The position numbers were made by a program, and so were the translations under genes. The notes under the pieces were generated by a model. It worked only from the letters and a program-made list of their open reading frames with translations. It had not been told where the DNA came from and made no database searches. This document shows, in pieces, positions 10,522-22,226 of a DNA stretch of 64,000 nucleotides (the stretch's first letter is position 1; each line of letters begins with the position of its first letter). The stretch is from Wyeomyia smithii (lineage: Eukaryota > Arthropoda > Insecta > Diptera > Culicidae): positions 180,847,825 to 180,911,824 of the forward strand of contig NC_073696.1 of assembly GCF_029784165.1 (NCBI RefSeq), read 5' to 3'.

Positions 10522-11115
10522 GTTTTCGTTTTGGAGCAAACAGTCAATCGCCAAAATGATCGAGTTTGGAGTGTGAGCCTCCAGCAAGCTCCTGCGGACA
10601 AGCTGAACGTTTCCCGGTTCCAAAATAAGACGTCAGTGATGGTTTGGGGAGCCATTTGCAAGAGCGGTAAACTGCCTCTTATTTTTATCGATAAAGGGGT
10701 CAAAATCAACGCAGCGTACTACCTGGACACGGTTTTGAATAAAAATGTTCTGCCTCAAGCTGAACTATTGTTTGAAGACGATTACTACTGCTTCCAGCAA
10801 GATGGCGCCCCATCTCACACCGCAAAGGTTGTTCAGGCGTGGTGTGAGGAAAACTTGACCGATTTCATTTCGAAGAATGAATGGCCTCCGTCGTCTCAGG
10901 ATTTGAATCCACTGGATTATTTCGTGTGGGGATACATGATGTCTAAGCTGAACGACTATAAAATAACAAATTTGGAGCAATTCAAGCGAGTTATCACGAA
11001 AATCTGGGACGAGATGCCGATGGAGCACGTGCGCGCCGCTTGCGACGACTTTCCGAGACGTCTGAAGCTGGTTCGAGCAGAGAAAGATGGTGTAATTCCG
11101 AGATATCGTCTGTGA
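10522..11115 (+). pseudogene. Mariner transposase, C-terminal two thirds
   Basis: Open from VFVLEQTVNRQNDRVWS to a TGA at 11113-11115. Visible motifs are MVWGAICKSGKLPL, CFQQDGAPSHTAKVV with the second catalytic Asp, and WPPSSQDLNPLDYFVWG. Between the Asp of QQDG and the Asp of PLDY there are 37 residues, which would place it with D37D-type elements; the usual SPDL reads SQDL. The C-terminus has ACDDFPRRLKLV. The first catalytic Asp would lie just before FVLEQ and is lost. The long intact frame suggests the mariner is fairly young compared with the decayed copies nearby. Confidence 0.85.
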
Positions 11116-12880
11116 AGTATCTCTATGAGTTACTGAATAAAGCTATGGAAGCCTGATTCAGATTTTCTTCTTATTCTTTGAAATATTGAGATTTTCCTGT
11201 GTGACCGGACTTTTTTGTCACCCTGTAATAGGGGCCATTATCTCAAAAACTACACAGCCAATTTTAATAAAACTGGTGTCAAATGCGTTCATGCTTTTTC
11301 CAAAACCATTAACTAATGAATTTTGTAATCATTAAACTTTTGGTTCAAAAGTTATGAAAAGAAAAAAGGAAAAAGAGATGGTTGGACGGATTTTCACAAA
11401 ATTAGTGTCTTATACAAGGTCTAGTTGCCCCATAAGATGGCTTGGACCATTTATTTAATTGGACTGTGACTGTCCGTCATGTATAAAAATGTGAAAGCCC
11501 GTTATGGAAAGAAACATGTTCCAATGACTGCTCAAAATCACTTACCTTTCTCAGAAACGGATGGACAGATTTTCCCAAAATTAGTCTCAAATGAAAGGCC
11601 TAGTTGCCCCATGAGATCCTATTGAATTTTACTGTGATTGGACTGTAACTTTGTCTGTTATTTATCTATATGTGAAAATTACAAAACTCTATTACCTCAG
11701 AAACTACACAATCGGTTTGAACAAAGTTGGAATCAAATGAATGGGCTGCCTTCAAAATCCTTTGCCGATGAATTTCATGATGATGTAACTTATGGTTTAA
11801 AAGTTATGAAAAGAAACGTGCTCCGAAGACTTACTAAACTCACTTACTTTTCTCGGAAATGGCTGGACTGATTGCAGCGTCTTTAGAGTCAAATAAATGG
11901 TTTGGTTACCCAATTTTATTAGAGTTAGACTTTAACTTTAACCATTTTGTAACGAAACTAACGAAAGTCTATTTTCATAAAGATTATATGGTTTATTTGA
12001 ACAAAACTTGTTTCGTACGAAACAATCTAATCTCAATCTAATTAGTAGTTTATTTCATATTAATTTATTATGTGGGTCAAAAGACTTGAAAAGAAACGTA
12101 AGAATCATTTTTTTCATTTTACTACCTTTTGAGCACAACTCATATCAAAAAAGGTTACGTCAAATTTACACATTTTCAGATACAACATCACTATTCTTGG
12201 AACGCTAAGCCTTCATTGGATTGGCAATTCCAGAACGTTTCCAACAACAGAAAGTCACAATTTCGGATTTTAAAATTAAGTCTGAAGTTGATTCCCGACC
12301 TCTGAGCATCATCCTGGTTCCAAAAAAAAAAACCCCACAGTAATGTTTCGATTATATTACGATAAAAAAAAACGCGTGATATATTCGAAACATATTTATT
12401 CAAATGTAATTTGTATGTGTGTGTACATGTTTGTATGTGCGAATAAATGTTTGTATGTGTGGGAATGTGAATCTAGTAGAAATTTTCAAGATGGTTGTTT
12501 TTCTAAAAATTGAAGTTTTTTGGCAAATCTGTCACTACAAATAATAAAGTGCGGATAAGAAAGGCTAAATCTCACCATTGTTTTAAAATTGTTCTGTATC
12601 TTTCGATCCACAAATTTTATAAATTTTATTAGTTAGACGTTTGAAAAGCAACCCGTTCTTTCAAAACTAGTTTTGTTTAAGTCGGTTACGTGATCTCTGA
12701 GAAAATCAAGTTTGGTGAATTTCACATACTAAACTAAAATGTCGATTGCAATAAATTTTAATAGCAACCTATGGAGCAACAAGATCTTTAATTTGACACT
12801 AAGTTTGTGAGAACCGGTCCAGCCATCTTTTGGAAAAGTGAGTGAGATGAAAAAATATACACACACATGCACACTTACAG

Positions 12881-13144
12881 AAAATGTTAAGCTTGTCGAA
12901 CAGAGTCAAGTCAAGAGTAGTCAGATAAAAAATGGTCGATTCAAATGGTTGCCCGTCTTTCGAGAACTGCTCAGTAACGAAGTTTATAACATTGAGTTTT
13001 CTAAATTGTTTCCAGAATTTGTCAAAAAATGTCTATTTGTGGTTGAATTGAAATAAGCTAGTTGTAACTTTTCGTAGAGTGTTATTATTTATTTTCACTC
13101 TCCAATGGTCAAATGGCATTAAAACAAAGAGTGATTCAGTTTAA
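12881..13144. other. Non-coding stretch
   Basis: No gene or clear repeat seen beyond the array edge. The open frame 12838-13056 starts inside the inverted repeat copy and is not supported. Confidence 0.4.
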
Positions 13145-14607
13145 TTAATTTATTACCGTTATAATTAATATAATTTGATTGCAGCAATTTATTTACAATA
13201 TATGTAGATATATTTGTCCGACTTCCTCTCCACTTTATACCATTTTGTGTGTACTAGTTAGTTTTACCAATGCAGTATCTTCTCCACTAAGCGTTTTGTG
13301 CTAGCTGTTGCTTTCATCTCTTGTAAAACTATTTTCTGTTATTAGTGTGCTTGCTTATAATTGTTGTCCTACACGCTACTGCTGTGCTTTTAGTTTACGT
13401 TTCTTGCTTGAGGTCCGAGCCGATTTTTGCCTGCAAATGGAATTTTTTTTCGCTCAGCTGTTGCTGCTTGCTTTTCGTTCACATATAAATTAATGTCTTT
13501 TCATGCCCGCTTCGATATTCACGTTCATGTCAGACAGAGTGCAATCGAAGCGTTCTGTTGCTGTAGCTTGAAAACTGCGGCCTTCTTTTGTCCCAGAGAA
13601 GTGAACCCAAGTGATGAACTAAAAAGTGGAAAAGTGAAATGCCTAATGCGTCTCTTCGGGTGGTACGAACAAAGTCGATGAGTAATTAGCACTACTTTAG
13701 GTCAATTATTCCCATTTTACTATCTCCATATTCATTTTCAACATTTTCATACGTTTGAATGTGGTTTTGTATTGTTTTAGGTTTCCATCTTTGTGTGGCT
13801 GGTTCGCCCTTTCTGTGCATTATACGCTACCCCTGTATCGGCGTTTTAAATCCGTTGTCATAATTAATGTTACGATATTTGCTTCGAATGTTTACCTTTT
13901 TGTTATGTACAAGAGTTTTCTTCTGTTTTAATTTAATTTAAATAATTTTTTCTACATTTAAACTAGTGCACGTTCATATTATTGATTTTTGCGACTTGGA
14001 TAGTCTTCATGGTATTACTTTAATGACTACGAACAAATTGTGCTCGTGCGAGTGAGGAAAATTTATAATTTCCCCTTCTCGTGGCGCGACCATCTGATGC
14101 GACAAATGAAGCGTCGATCGGGGAAATGTTGCATCCAGTCAATGCAGTGCTGCCATCGTTCGGTTCGTGAGCACTATAACGCATGAGCGGCCCAGGCTGC
14201 TCATCGTGGTAGTGTATCGAACCGCCCAACGCACGCATACACTAGAAGCATTACTACAGTTTACATAGGCAGGGTGTTTTTCCTCAGTTCTTTCGCTACA
14301 TTATGTAGCATCGATCGTAAAAGTGAAATAAATATGACGTGATTTTTCCGAAAGTTTTAAAGTAAATCTAATTTACCAAAAGCAGCGCTTTCATATAGAA
14401 ATATGTCTTACTTAAAAGCATACAATTTGCTTTATCGTTATGGCTTTAGTAACAACTTTTAGGAGATTTATTTGCTTTAGTTCCAACTCCGTTTTAGCAC
14501 GCTCGCTCCCTGTTTTTTCCTTTCGGTTTTTTTTATTACATTAATCAACTACTAAGGTTACCGCACTCGGAACGTTTACCCGGCGAAAGGTGCGACGGTG
14601 AAATTTA
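13145..14607 (-). other. Probable 3' UTR of the minus-strand gene
   Basis: Transposon-free sequence directly downstream (minus sense) of the stop codon at 14608-14610. Several TTTATT on the plus strand (AATAAA on the minus), for example near 13149 and 13188, could be the polyadenylation signal. The extent is a guess. Confidence 0.4.
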
Positions 14608-16901
14608 TCACGATGCCTCCTTCGGTTTGGGCGACGGTGAAAATGGCCGGTGAAGAAGACTGGTCGTTGTGTTAGGAACAATCCGAACGATTCCACTAGC
14701 ATTCAAGCCGTTCATGAGGCTCTGATGGTGCGCGCTGTGTTGCAGCAGGTCCGAATTGAGCCGTGTCGGTGAACTGACCCGTATTCTGAGTGGTGACATT
14801 GGTGCCATCAGCGGTGTATTACCATTGGCTGCTACAGATGCCGCCGCTGCGGCTGCTGCTGCCGCTGCTAATCCGCTAGGACCGTTGTTGATAGAGCTGG
14901 TGGTGGCGCTGCTGTTACTATTTGGGGACTCACTCATCGAGGTGGTTGTGGCCGTCGGTGCCGTCACGGAGAGCGATGCTGGTAAATGAGGCTGCGGCCG
15001 AAGTACGGTCGGAGTGATTGGAAGATGTGTCAGGCCTATTGGGGGTGAGTGAGTATTGATCGGAGGCGAGTTGTCACCGAGGCGATAAGGCATAAATCTG
15101 TTATTGAACGAGCCTAAAAGTGAAAAGGAAAAGTTTTTGGAAATTGCTATGTATTCACAGTATGACGGTCATTAGGGCGACAGCCCAGTATATATCTTCA
15201 ATAAAGTTTGGAACTGAAATTCTTGATACTTACCAGGTAAGAAACCGCCTGCCAGATGATCTCCAAAACGGAACGAGTGCAGAGAGGCAAAACTACGGAA
15301 ATCTTTCTCTCGATCCCTTTCGTCATTCAGACGATCTTCACTAGAGCCAGGCAGAGAGCTGGGGCTGTGCTGCAACGACATACTCGGGATAGGCGAATGA
15401 GTTCCAAGGGATATATCCGAGTCCGAATCAGTGTCCGTTGGAGATAGAGGCGCTTCCCCACGACGTGGCGTTACTGAGGTTGCCCCTGAACCAGATAGAG
15501 GTGGTTGGTTGTGTCTGAAAGTTTTCAAGAAAGTAACAGCGATTAGCAAGTAGATAAATGCGGTTTTGACATTTAGACACATACAATTTTTTGCACTGGT
15601 TTTTATTGAATAACAAAATTGAAAAGACTGCTTAATATTTTGCTATGAAGCTGTATCATGTGTATTTGCTCAGCATCAACGTGCACCAATGAAAAATTAC
15701 TTAGTGAACTAAGAAGCAACCTCTCAAAAGAAAATATTCTTTCCCTTGTTTTGTTGTTCCAAGCAGACGAAAATTAAGTCTAAATAAATAAACAGAAAGC
15801 GAAGGAAAACAATGTTGCGGTAAACTGTCATCCCACATATGACTTGAGCACAAAAGCCATATCCTCTTTCTTAATTTCAAATGAATTTTCCTGTTCTTGA
15901 TTCGTCGTCCTTTCTCTCACAACACGAGAGACTCCCATGATTCGCTGCAAACACACAATAAAGCGTCCACAGTCCTGTCGATTATATGTTTACACTTCCT
16001 TCGTTCGCTTTTGTCGTCCCAGTCCTGATGACCATGTGTAACCACTCTGGCCAACCTCCTGCTTCCCTTCCGCTCTACCAGGGTGCAATCGAGCTACCCA
16101 CTGTGACGTTCCATCCTAAAGCGTTAATCCCGAGAGAGTGTGTAAATATAGACACACTGTATTTTCATTTCCGGCGCCATCGGTGATGGATACTTGATGT
16201 GGCGTATTCATGTGATCCTCATCGTCATCACTGGTGGTGCTCCTTCATGCCCTTTCTTCTGGCAAGTATAGAGCAAAATTAGGAAACGACTAGTGACACT
16301 CTGCACTCCTAGACAAGCAACAATTCTAATCCATCACGTAACTACGTATTTAGCTGCGTGCGTCTCTCGACTTGTGACCCTAAAATTTAAATTCTACGCG
16401 TCTGGCGTATTTCACTGCGGATGAAACGGGAGCTGTCAAAATGTAACTTAATGTGCTGCGCAATGTGTTGGTTGGTTTTCGATTGCATTTCTCGTTAAAG
16501 TAAATCTCGTTGAAGGTTCAAAATCTTCGGAATATGCAGAAATCACTTCCGCAGAGTATCTTCACAAAAACTCACTATGAAATATCAGAATAGAAATTAT
16601 TTTATTGAAAGCCACATTTTGATTACAGTAATGGGCATATGCATGCAAAATCTTGTTGTTCTGCACATGCGATTTTGTTTTCGGTCAATGAGCACATAAC
16701 AATCAATGTTAAACAGCACACATTTGCTGTACTGATTAAAGTGAAGTTACAGAATTGTGCGTTATTTTAGCAAGGAAAATATTTACCTTAACGCTGCTAG
16801 AAACTCAAATGAGGCATTAAAACAAGCAAACATTCGTTGTACGTCGTCAAATAATCCATTTATCCCAGTCTTTCGTAACTGCTGCTCGGCAGTCGTAATT
16901 C
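14608..16901 (-). CDS. Last three coding exons of an unidentified Ser/Pro/Ala-rich protein
   Basis: Three minus-strand exons fit in phase: 16901-16787 (acceptor TTTTTAG, donor AAG|GTAAAT), 15514-15234 (acceptor CTTTCAG, donor CTG|GTAAGT) and 15113 to the stop at 14608 (acceptor CACTTTTAG). They encode about 298 residues. The first reads ITTAEQQLRKTGINGLFDDV then QRMFACFNASFEFLAAL, predicted helical. The second has RRGEAPLSPTDTDSDSDISL, an acidic Ser/Asp block likely to be phosphorylated, then many SP pairs and RSFASLHSFRFGDHL. The third has NNRFMPYRLGDNSPP, an Ala run of about ten, and RIRVSSPTRL, ending KPKEAS. This composition fits a nuclear regulator or scaffold, but I recognise no named domain. 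The introns are 120 and 1,272 nt. Upstream exons are not found; 56211-56275 is a candidate start. Confidence 0.8.
14838..14870 (-). repeat. Trinucleotide run encoding poly-Ala
   Basis: GCN codons (GCAGCAGCAGCCGCAG on the minus strand) give about ten alanines in the last exon of the minus-strand gene. Codon use is mixed GCA/GCC/GCG, so the run is not a fresh pure-repeat expansion. Confidence 0.7.
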
Positions 16902-18511
16902 CTAAAAACAACAAAACCACATAATTCTCAACATTTAATAAAATATGCAAATCAGTTCACCACAAATGAGGCGCGAGCGAGCAGCCCACCATCGTTTCAG
17001 CAATTTCCCTGAGGACCGATTTTACCGTCGTTGTCGTTTCGTTACAGGATGACATGGTTAAACGATGCCCTGCATTCATTATCATGACAATTTGATATGG
17101 ATTGTTTCGCCCTTTGCCGCCAAGGAAGTTCTACATGGCTAGCAATTGAGTCAACTACTCCCGAATCAACAATACCTACCGCCCCGGCCACCCCTGAGGC
17201 AGTAATCTGTGCAGTAAATACTGCTTGCCGACGGTATTTAGATTCATGTCACCACATTGGCACCCTTATGTTTGCTCATTTTCGACACCTCATTCTGGCC
17301 CAAAGCATTCATCAATCGGGGCAGCAACAGAAGCAGTAGTAACATAACCCCTTTCAACTCGACTCTAGTGGGTTATAGGCAGTGCTTCACGTCTGGTATC
17401 TACCCGAAACGCATATTTACCGATTCTCAGCCAAACAGACAGTGCCTCGGGGATACAAAGTAAATCTCGTGATTGCTTCCCCTAAACGTTATCCGGGGTT
17501 GGTAGACAATCGAACACAAAGGAAAGTGTTTAATGATAATCGAATTTAGGTCTTTTGCTGCTTCAAGCATTGAAGATTTCTATCAGCTCAGGCTGGTATA
17601 TCCTCGTGATCGTGCCTATGTATCGCTCGTATCGCCGTGTAGCTAGTAAGCTTACATAAACATAATCATGCTAGTATAATTATAATATGAACAATATCAT
17701 CTTTGCATTTTTGACTAAACTCAACAAATTTTTTTAGCTAAACTTGTTAACGATGCTTGATATATCTTTATACACGTAAGTTTGCAAGTCAAATTCAAGT
17801 GACACATCGGTCTTTGCTGAACTCATTGAACTCCTTTGTTCTTTTTTCAAAACGGTGTGTCGTGCAGTAGACTTTAACACTCTTCGTCGGAGTACAAACA
17901 GTGTTTGGGAGAAATCCCAGCGAACAGTTTGTATAATACATCGCTGTGGTCATCGCCTGGGACGCAAACCGCCCAAGATAGGGTTCACTCTGGTCAAACA
18001 AGCACAGAGCAGATATTTGTTGAAATGTGAAGTAAACAAAATATCTGCAGCAGCTGACCGGTTGGAAACGATCTCGGAGACGATCACCACGATGGCGGTG
18101 ATGTTTTGTTGATGATGTTGATGCTTATGATGATGATGTTGCCGCAAAAACTGATTATGTTGTTAACCTTCACCCTGTAGTGCTTCAGTAGTGAGCAGTT
18201 GACATGACACCATCCGGTTGTGGTACGCTTTGTTGGTGATCTTTGTAATGTTGGTAACCTTGAAATTAATATCAGTTGCGCTTCGAAATTCGTGAAAACG
18301 ACGGTAAGCCGTTGATGGATATAACGTTGATTTATTAGGATTGTATACGAAAAGCAAACCGTTCTTCAAGAATATATAAAAAAACTTTTTTCGAAATGTT
18401 TTAAATGTGTACAAAATCTTTATTAAAGTTGATGAGTTGGTTCCTGCCTTTTTCAAGATTACTGAATACAAATGTGCGCCACGGTTTCGTATCAAATAGT
18501 CCGTACGGAAG
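16902..18511. other. Intronic or intergenic, transposon-poor
   Basis: The plus frame at 17097-17339 and the overlapping frames at 17795-18147 show no domain. A (GAT)n-like run lies at about 18090-18145 and explains the His-rich minus frame there. If the minus-strand gene model is right, this is the intron before the exon at 16787-16901. Confidence 0.45.
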
Positions 18512-18519
18512 GTCCTATT

Positions 18520-18922
18520 GAGGCTGACCAGACGTACCGTTTTTAACGGGACAGTACCGTTTTTTCCGTTCGTTAAATAGAGCTTTTCATTGAAATTTTT
18601 CTAAATGGAAAATAAGTTTCCAAGCAGCAATGACACAACCGCACCACTGGAAAGATATCCCCTATCGTGAACTGACGAAAAAGTCGCGATTGAATGTTGA
18701 GACCATCATAATTGTTAGTCAAAATCTCGATCATCATGTGACAAATTTCAGGAACTTATTGCAAAAAATCACACTCTTCAGGATCGGGTGAGTTCATCAA
18801 TGCAATAAATGATTGTTTGTATGCTTTGGTTGGTAAAAATTTCCAAAAATCAATTTTATCATATGCCCCGTTTTTTGAACCCATTTGTCCCGTTTTTATC
18901 CCGAGAAAATCTGGTCAGCCTA
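18520..18922. mobile_element. Non-autonomous hAT-like element (403 bp)
   Basis: Inverted ends GAGGCTGACCAGACG and TAGGCTGACCAGATT differ at the first base and after CCAGA. CCGTTTTT-type motifs lie just inside both ends. A perfect 8-bp target duplication GTCCTATT flanks it (18512-18519 and 18923-18930), as in hAT elements. No transposase frame is present. Confidence 0.85.
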
Positions 18923-18930
18923 GTCCTATT

Positions 18931-19561
18931 TTGCTTTACTTTTCCAGCATTTTGGCCAATTTACAGGATCAAAACGAGAGATTATTTGCTCACCGAGTTC
19001 CATCTTGTTTAAAACGCATATCAACCAAGTACAGATATTTTTTTTATTCTCACCTATTTTCCGTCGGTTGTATCAATTTGCAGTATTCTAACGTCAGCTG
19101 AGCACACATGTAAACACAAAAGGTTTCGTTTAAGGTATAATATCCATCAAACAAATTTTTTTGGTCATTTTTTTATTGGCTTAAATCATGCTAAAACTAT
19201 CCTAGAATCAAAATCTACATCGCCCAAGGGCTGATCTACACTCAAAGTTCGTATAAATCAATTTTTACCGAACAACTTTTATGCTCCAAAATCACATTTT
19301 TCGTATATTTTAGGGATGCTCATTTTTTTTTAAATTTCGAGGCTTTGTACACTAATAGAAGTTACCTATGATCGATATCGTGTTTCAAATTTGAAGTATA
19401 GAGGTCGCTGCATCAAGTTTCGACCGTCACAGCGTCTCTACAGCACGTGTTTACTCACAATTTTCTTTTGTTTAGTTAATCAGCCGTTCTCGTTGTGTAC
19501 GTTCTCTGTTTGAGTTTTTCTATATTTTTTAACTGTGAATTATATTCAAAAGTACTTAAAT
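18931..19561. other. Non-coding stretch
   Basis: AT-rich with no domain-bearing frame. The last ~120 bp before 19562 is pyrimidine-rich and could be a short 5' leader. Confidence 0.4.
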
Positions 19562-19693
19562 ATGAGTGACAAGTTTAAGTTTTGCGTGGGATCGGACGCC
19601 AACCGCGTCAAAGTCGCTGAGCATCGCATGTCCGATATCGCGAAAGAGGCTGGGTGCAGCCTTACATCAGACAAAATAAAGGAAGAAATATAA
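19562..19693 (+). CDS. Short hypothetical frame (43 aa)
   Basis: Starts ATG in the context TTAAATATGAG and reads MSDKFKFCVGSDANRVKVAE then HRMSDIAKEAGCSL, ending at TAA. The residue mix and mixed third codon positions look more coding-like than the surroundings. I do not recognise the family. A SINE begins about 220 bp downstream, and a locally similar GC-balanced patch resumes at 20405-20500, so this may be a remnant of a larger old element or gene broken by later change. Confidence 0.3.
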   Translation: MSDKFKFCVGSDANRVKVAEHRMSDIAKEAGCSLTSDKIKEEI

Positions 19694-19910
19694 AATAAGC
19701 CCAAGAAGAACAACTTCACGGCACAAGGATAGCTGACTGCAGGTTCAAAAACTATTAGGGGATTTATTATTGCGATTCTTAAGATTTATAGCATTTTTAA
19801 ACTCCAAACGCGTTTTTCTCAGAACCATGTTTTCAAAATCGGTGAGCAGTAAAACTGAAAAAGTTACATCCGATTGACTTGAAATTTTAACTGTAGCTTC
19901 TTCATTAGAT

Positions 19911-20194
19911 GTGGTCGATAACTATGTGGTCCCCGTGGCTCTGTGGTTAGCGATGTCGGTCGGCTAGCTCTCCCACACGGTTGTGATATCGGGCTCGATT
20001 CCCGATCGAGTCAAGGAACTTTTCGAGCTGGAAAATTTCTCGACTCAGCACTGGGTCACGGTGTATCGTTGTACTTATCCTAAACATGCAAAATGTGCCA
20101 AAAACAATATCGATAACGAATTCTCTCAACTATAATCTAGTTGATCGAGACCGCTATTAGCCCCAAGGCTAAGCGTGCGATATTGTTTTTTTTG
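19911..20194 (+). mobile_element. tRNA-derived SINE (284 bp) with 13-bp target duplications
   Basis: The 5' part resembles a tRNA: an A-box-like GTGGCTCTGTGG at 19935-19946 and a B-box-like GGCTCGATTCC at 19992-20002, the internal RNA polymerase III promoter. A ~150-bp tRNA-unrelated body follows, ending in a T-rich tail ATTGTTTTTTTTG. Perfect direct repeats TTCTTCATTAGAT flank it (19898-19910 and 20195-20207), the mark of LINE-driven insertion. The exact duplication suggests a fairly recent insertion. I cannot name the SINE family. Confidence 0.85.
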
Positions 20195-20207
20195 TTCTTC
20201 ATTAGAT

Positions 20208-22054
20208 TATCTAGTGTGGTACACACGATTTAAGCGTTTGATTAACAGTAACGAAAGTTATAAACAATTAAAGTCGTTTTCTTTGTCGAAAATGAATTTT
20301 GTTCCAAACCGTTACTATTTTGCGAAGAAAAATTTTAAAAATATAATCATGTGTACTTCACTAGCGACACTTATGAAGATAATGAAAAAAATTTGTTTTG
20401 GTTGTAGGTGGAGTTGGGCACGATTTCTACTGCTCGCCGCGGAAGATCCTGAAAAAAGCGGTTCACGACAATCGCTGCACAGCTGGTGGCTTATGCCAAT
20501 GATATATTATTTATATATCGTACATCTCAAATGCCCTTAAAAAAATCATGAATAAAGCCTAGTTTTTTGAGCATTTGGTGAATATTACCCCTTAAATGGT
20601 GCGCTGTTATGAAGTGTTGTGTCGATCCATTTTTCTTAGTTTCGGAAATTACAATTTACCTATTCGAAAACTATAGAAACTCTAAAGAAAAAGAATCGAA
20701 AAAACTGTTATGTAATTTAGTTTGTAAAGTGAATTTTGCAATTGTCAAAAAAAAAATCAATCGAGTTGTAAAATTCATTGTGTGGCAAAAGTACGCAGAA
20801 ACTGCGAAGCAAAAGTACGCACTAAGTTGTTGCAGCCGAAGAAAAAAAATGTGTTAAACCATTTTAAACTACGATGTTTTTGCACAGGAATTACAGAAAA
20901 ATAACTAGTGATAGAATGGTAAAAAATTTGCTTCTTCAAATCTGTCAAGTGACTTCGAAGTCCACAGTTGTCAACCATTTGACGCTTATCGTGCTTTTAG
21001 GATGTTTATATGATACCAAGAATCTTTTATGATATGCAGATACACATGCTAAATTTTCAATACAAATCCGCAACTTGGATTCGAAATGCATGTGACTTCT
21101 CTCACAATCTGATCTAAATCGTATTCAGATAAGGAAGCGAGGGGAGAGGGAATTTTAAATTGCGACATTTAGCAGCGAAAAAGAATAGGAACAAAATAAG
21201 CAAAAAATGGTTACTTTTTTTAAGAGTTGCATTATCTACCCTATTCATACAGTAGAGTGAAATTATAATGTTACAAGAAGTTCGGAAAATACTGGTAATA
21301 CGTTTGAATACAATGGTAATATTTGATAGTTTTGTAATAAAACATATTTTTGTTATAGCTTTTCGCAATAATACTGAGTTGTACCTCGCTATACTATATA
21401 TAAAAAAATATTGAGAAAAATTAGTTATTTAAAAATCGATTTTATTTTGTCAAACTATTGTTATGCGTATATGTTTTACTTAAATTTAATTAGTTAGATT
21501 TTAAAGTTCAAGTGAAACAGATTACTAAACTATTGGTGGTAACTGTCGAATAATGGAAAACCGAATTAGATTAATTTCATAACGGAGTAACAACCTAGAA
21601 AGCTTATTTGCAGAACAAAAAATAGAGAAATTATAGTTTATAAGTATATATTTAAAGATTGTTATTACTAAAGAAACATATAAAAACTAACATTCATGTT
21701 CTGTAGATTACGTCAAAGTTGATGTCTTCAAGTTATCGGGTCAGACGCGAGCAACATAATTTAAGCAATGTGTTCGGCGAAAAAAGAATACTCATGAGCA
21801 TGGTAATTATTTCATCGTGGATATTCAACAAAAAAGACAAAATCAAAAAATGTTATTTAAGCTCGAAAATATTCTACTTATCCTCTAGTTTCCAGGAGTT
21901 TATTCTGAAAAAAAAAATCCGCATTTGTGACATTATCACCTCCTCACCTGTAAAGCTAAAAACCAAGTTAAAAGGTTAGGAGCGGCAGTGGGAAAGGAAT
22001 TTGTGGAGACAAATTTCGATAGATTTGATTTCAATACACCAAAAAAATAAAATT
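20208..22054. other. AT-rich non-coding stretch
   Basis: Open frames here (20175-20540, 20609-20857, 21719-21979) show no domain and use AT-rich codons typical of chance. Nothing else is seen. Confidence 0.45.
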
Positions 22055-22116
22055 CCAGATAATCGAGTCTAGAATTCCGGATAATCGAGTCTCCGGATAA
22101 TCGAGTCCGACCTGTA
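22055..22116. mobile_element. Pogo/Tigger-like terminal repeat fragment
   Basis: Three near-tandem copies of CCGGATAATCGAGTC (22055-22070, 22077-22092, 22093-22108) are followed by CGACCTGTA. Read inverted this is ACAGGTCGGACTCGATTATC, like the termini of pogo-type elements that insert at TA. The opposite end is not found nearby. Confidence 0.5.
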
Positions 22117-22226
22117 GTGTGAGTTCCATTGCCGGATAATTTTGGATTAAAAATGAAGGTTAAAAAGGTTTTTATTTCAAAAGGTGGTAACTCACATAGA
22201 TATGTTGTAATTTATTTTATTCAAAC

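Larger units (their letters stand above)
9244..11225 (+). mobile_element. Tc1/mariner element carrying a nested insertion (1,982 bp)
   Basis: The terminal inverted repeats are about 27 bp, starting CACGGTGACAAAAAAGTCCG on the left and CAGGGTGACAAAAAAGTCCG on the inverted right. TA flanks both sides (9242-9243, 11226-11227). The transposase is split: an N-terminal piece at 9406-9519 and a C-terminal piece at 10522-11115, with about 1 kb of foreign DNA between them. Roughly 130-140 middle codons, including the first catalytic Asp, are missing, so the copy is dead. Confidence 0.88.
8931..12880. repeat. Dispersed repeat array with inverted ends, interrupted by transposons
   Basis: A repeat with AAGGTCTAGTTGCCCNATAG and TCTCACTCACTTTTCT recurs at about 9025, 11418, 11600 and, degenerate, 11895. 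An inverted copy lies at about 12690-12860. Left (8935-8980) and right (12845-12875) ends both carry TG/CA-rich simple repeats in opposite orientation, and another TGTATGTG tract lies at 12410-12470. The array is split between 9119 and 11228 by a MITE and a mariner element. I recall this repeat as very common in mosquito genomes; a genome-wide copy count would confirm that. Confidence 0.65.

Noticed and set aside
17097..17339. 80-codon plus frame (MDCFALCRQG...)
   Set aside because: Slightly coding-like, but no acceptable splice borders or family, and it lies antisense within the putative intron of the minus-strand gene.
19926..20010. Genuine tRNA gene
   Set aside because: The A and B boxes are present, but the cloverleaf arms do not pair well, there is no terminator at the expected place and the sequence continues into a SINE body with target duplications.
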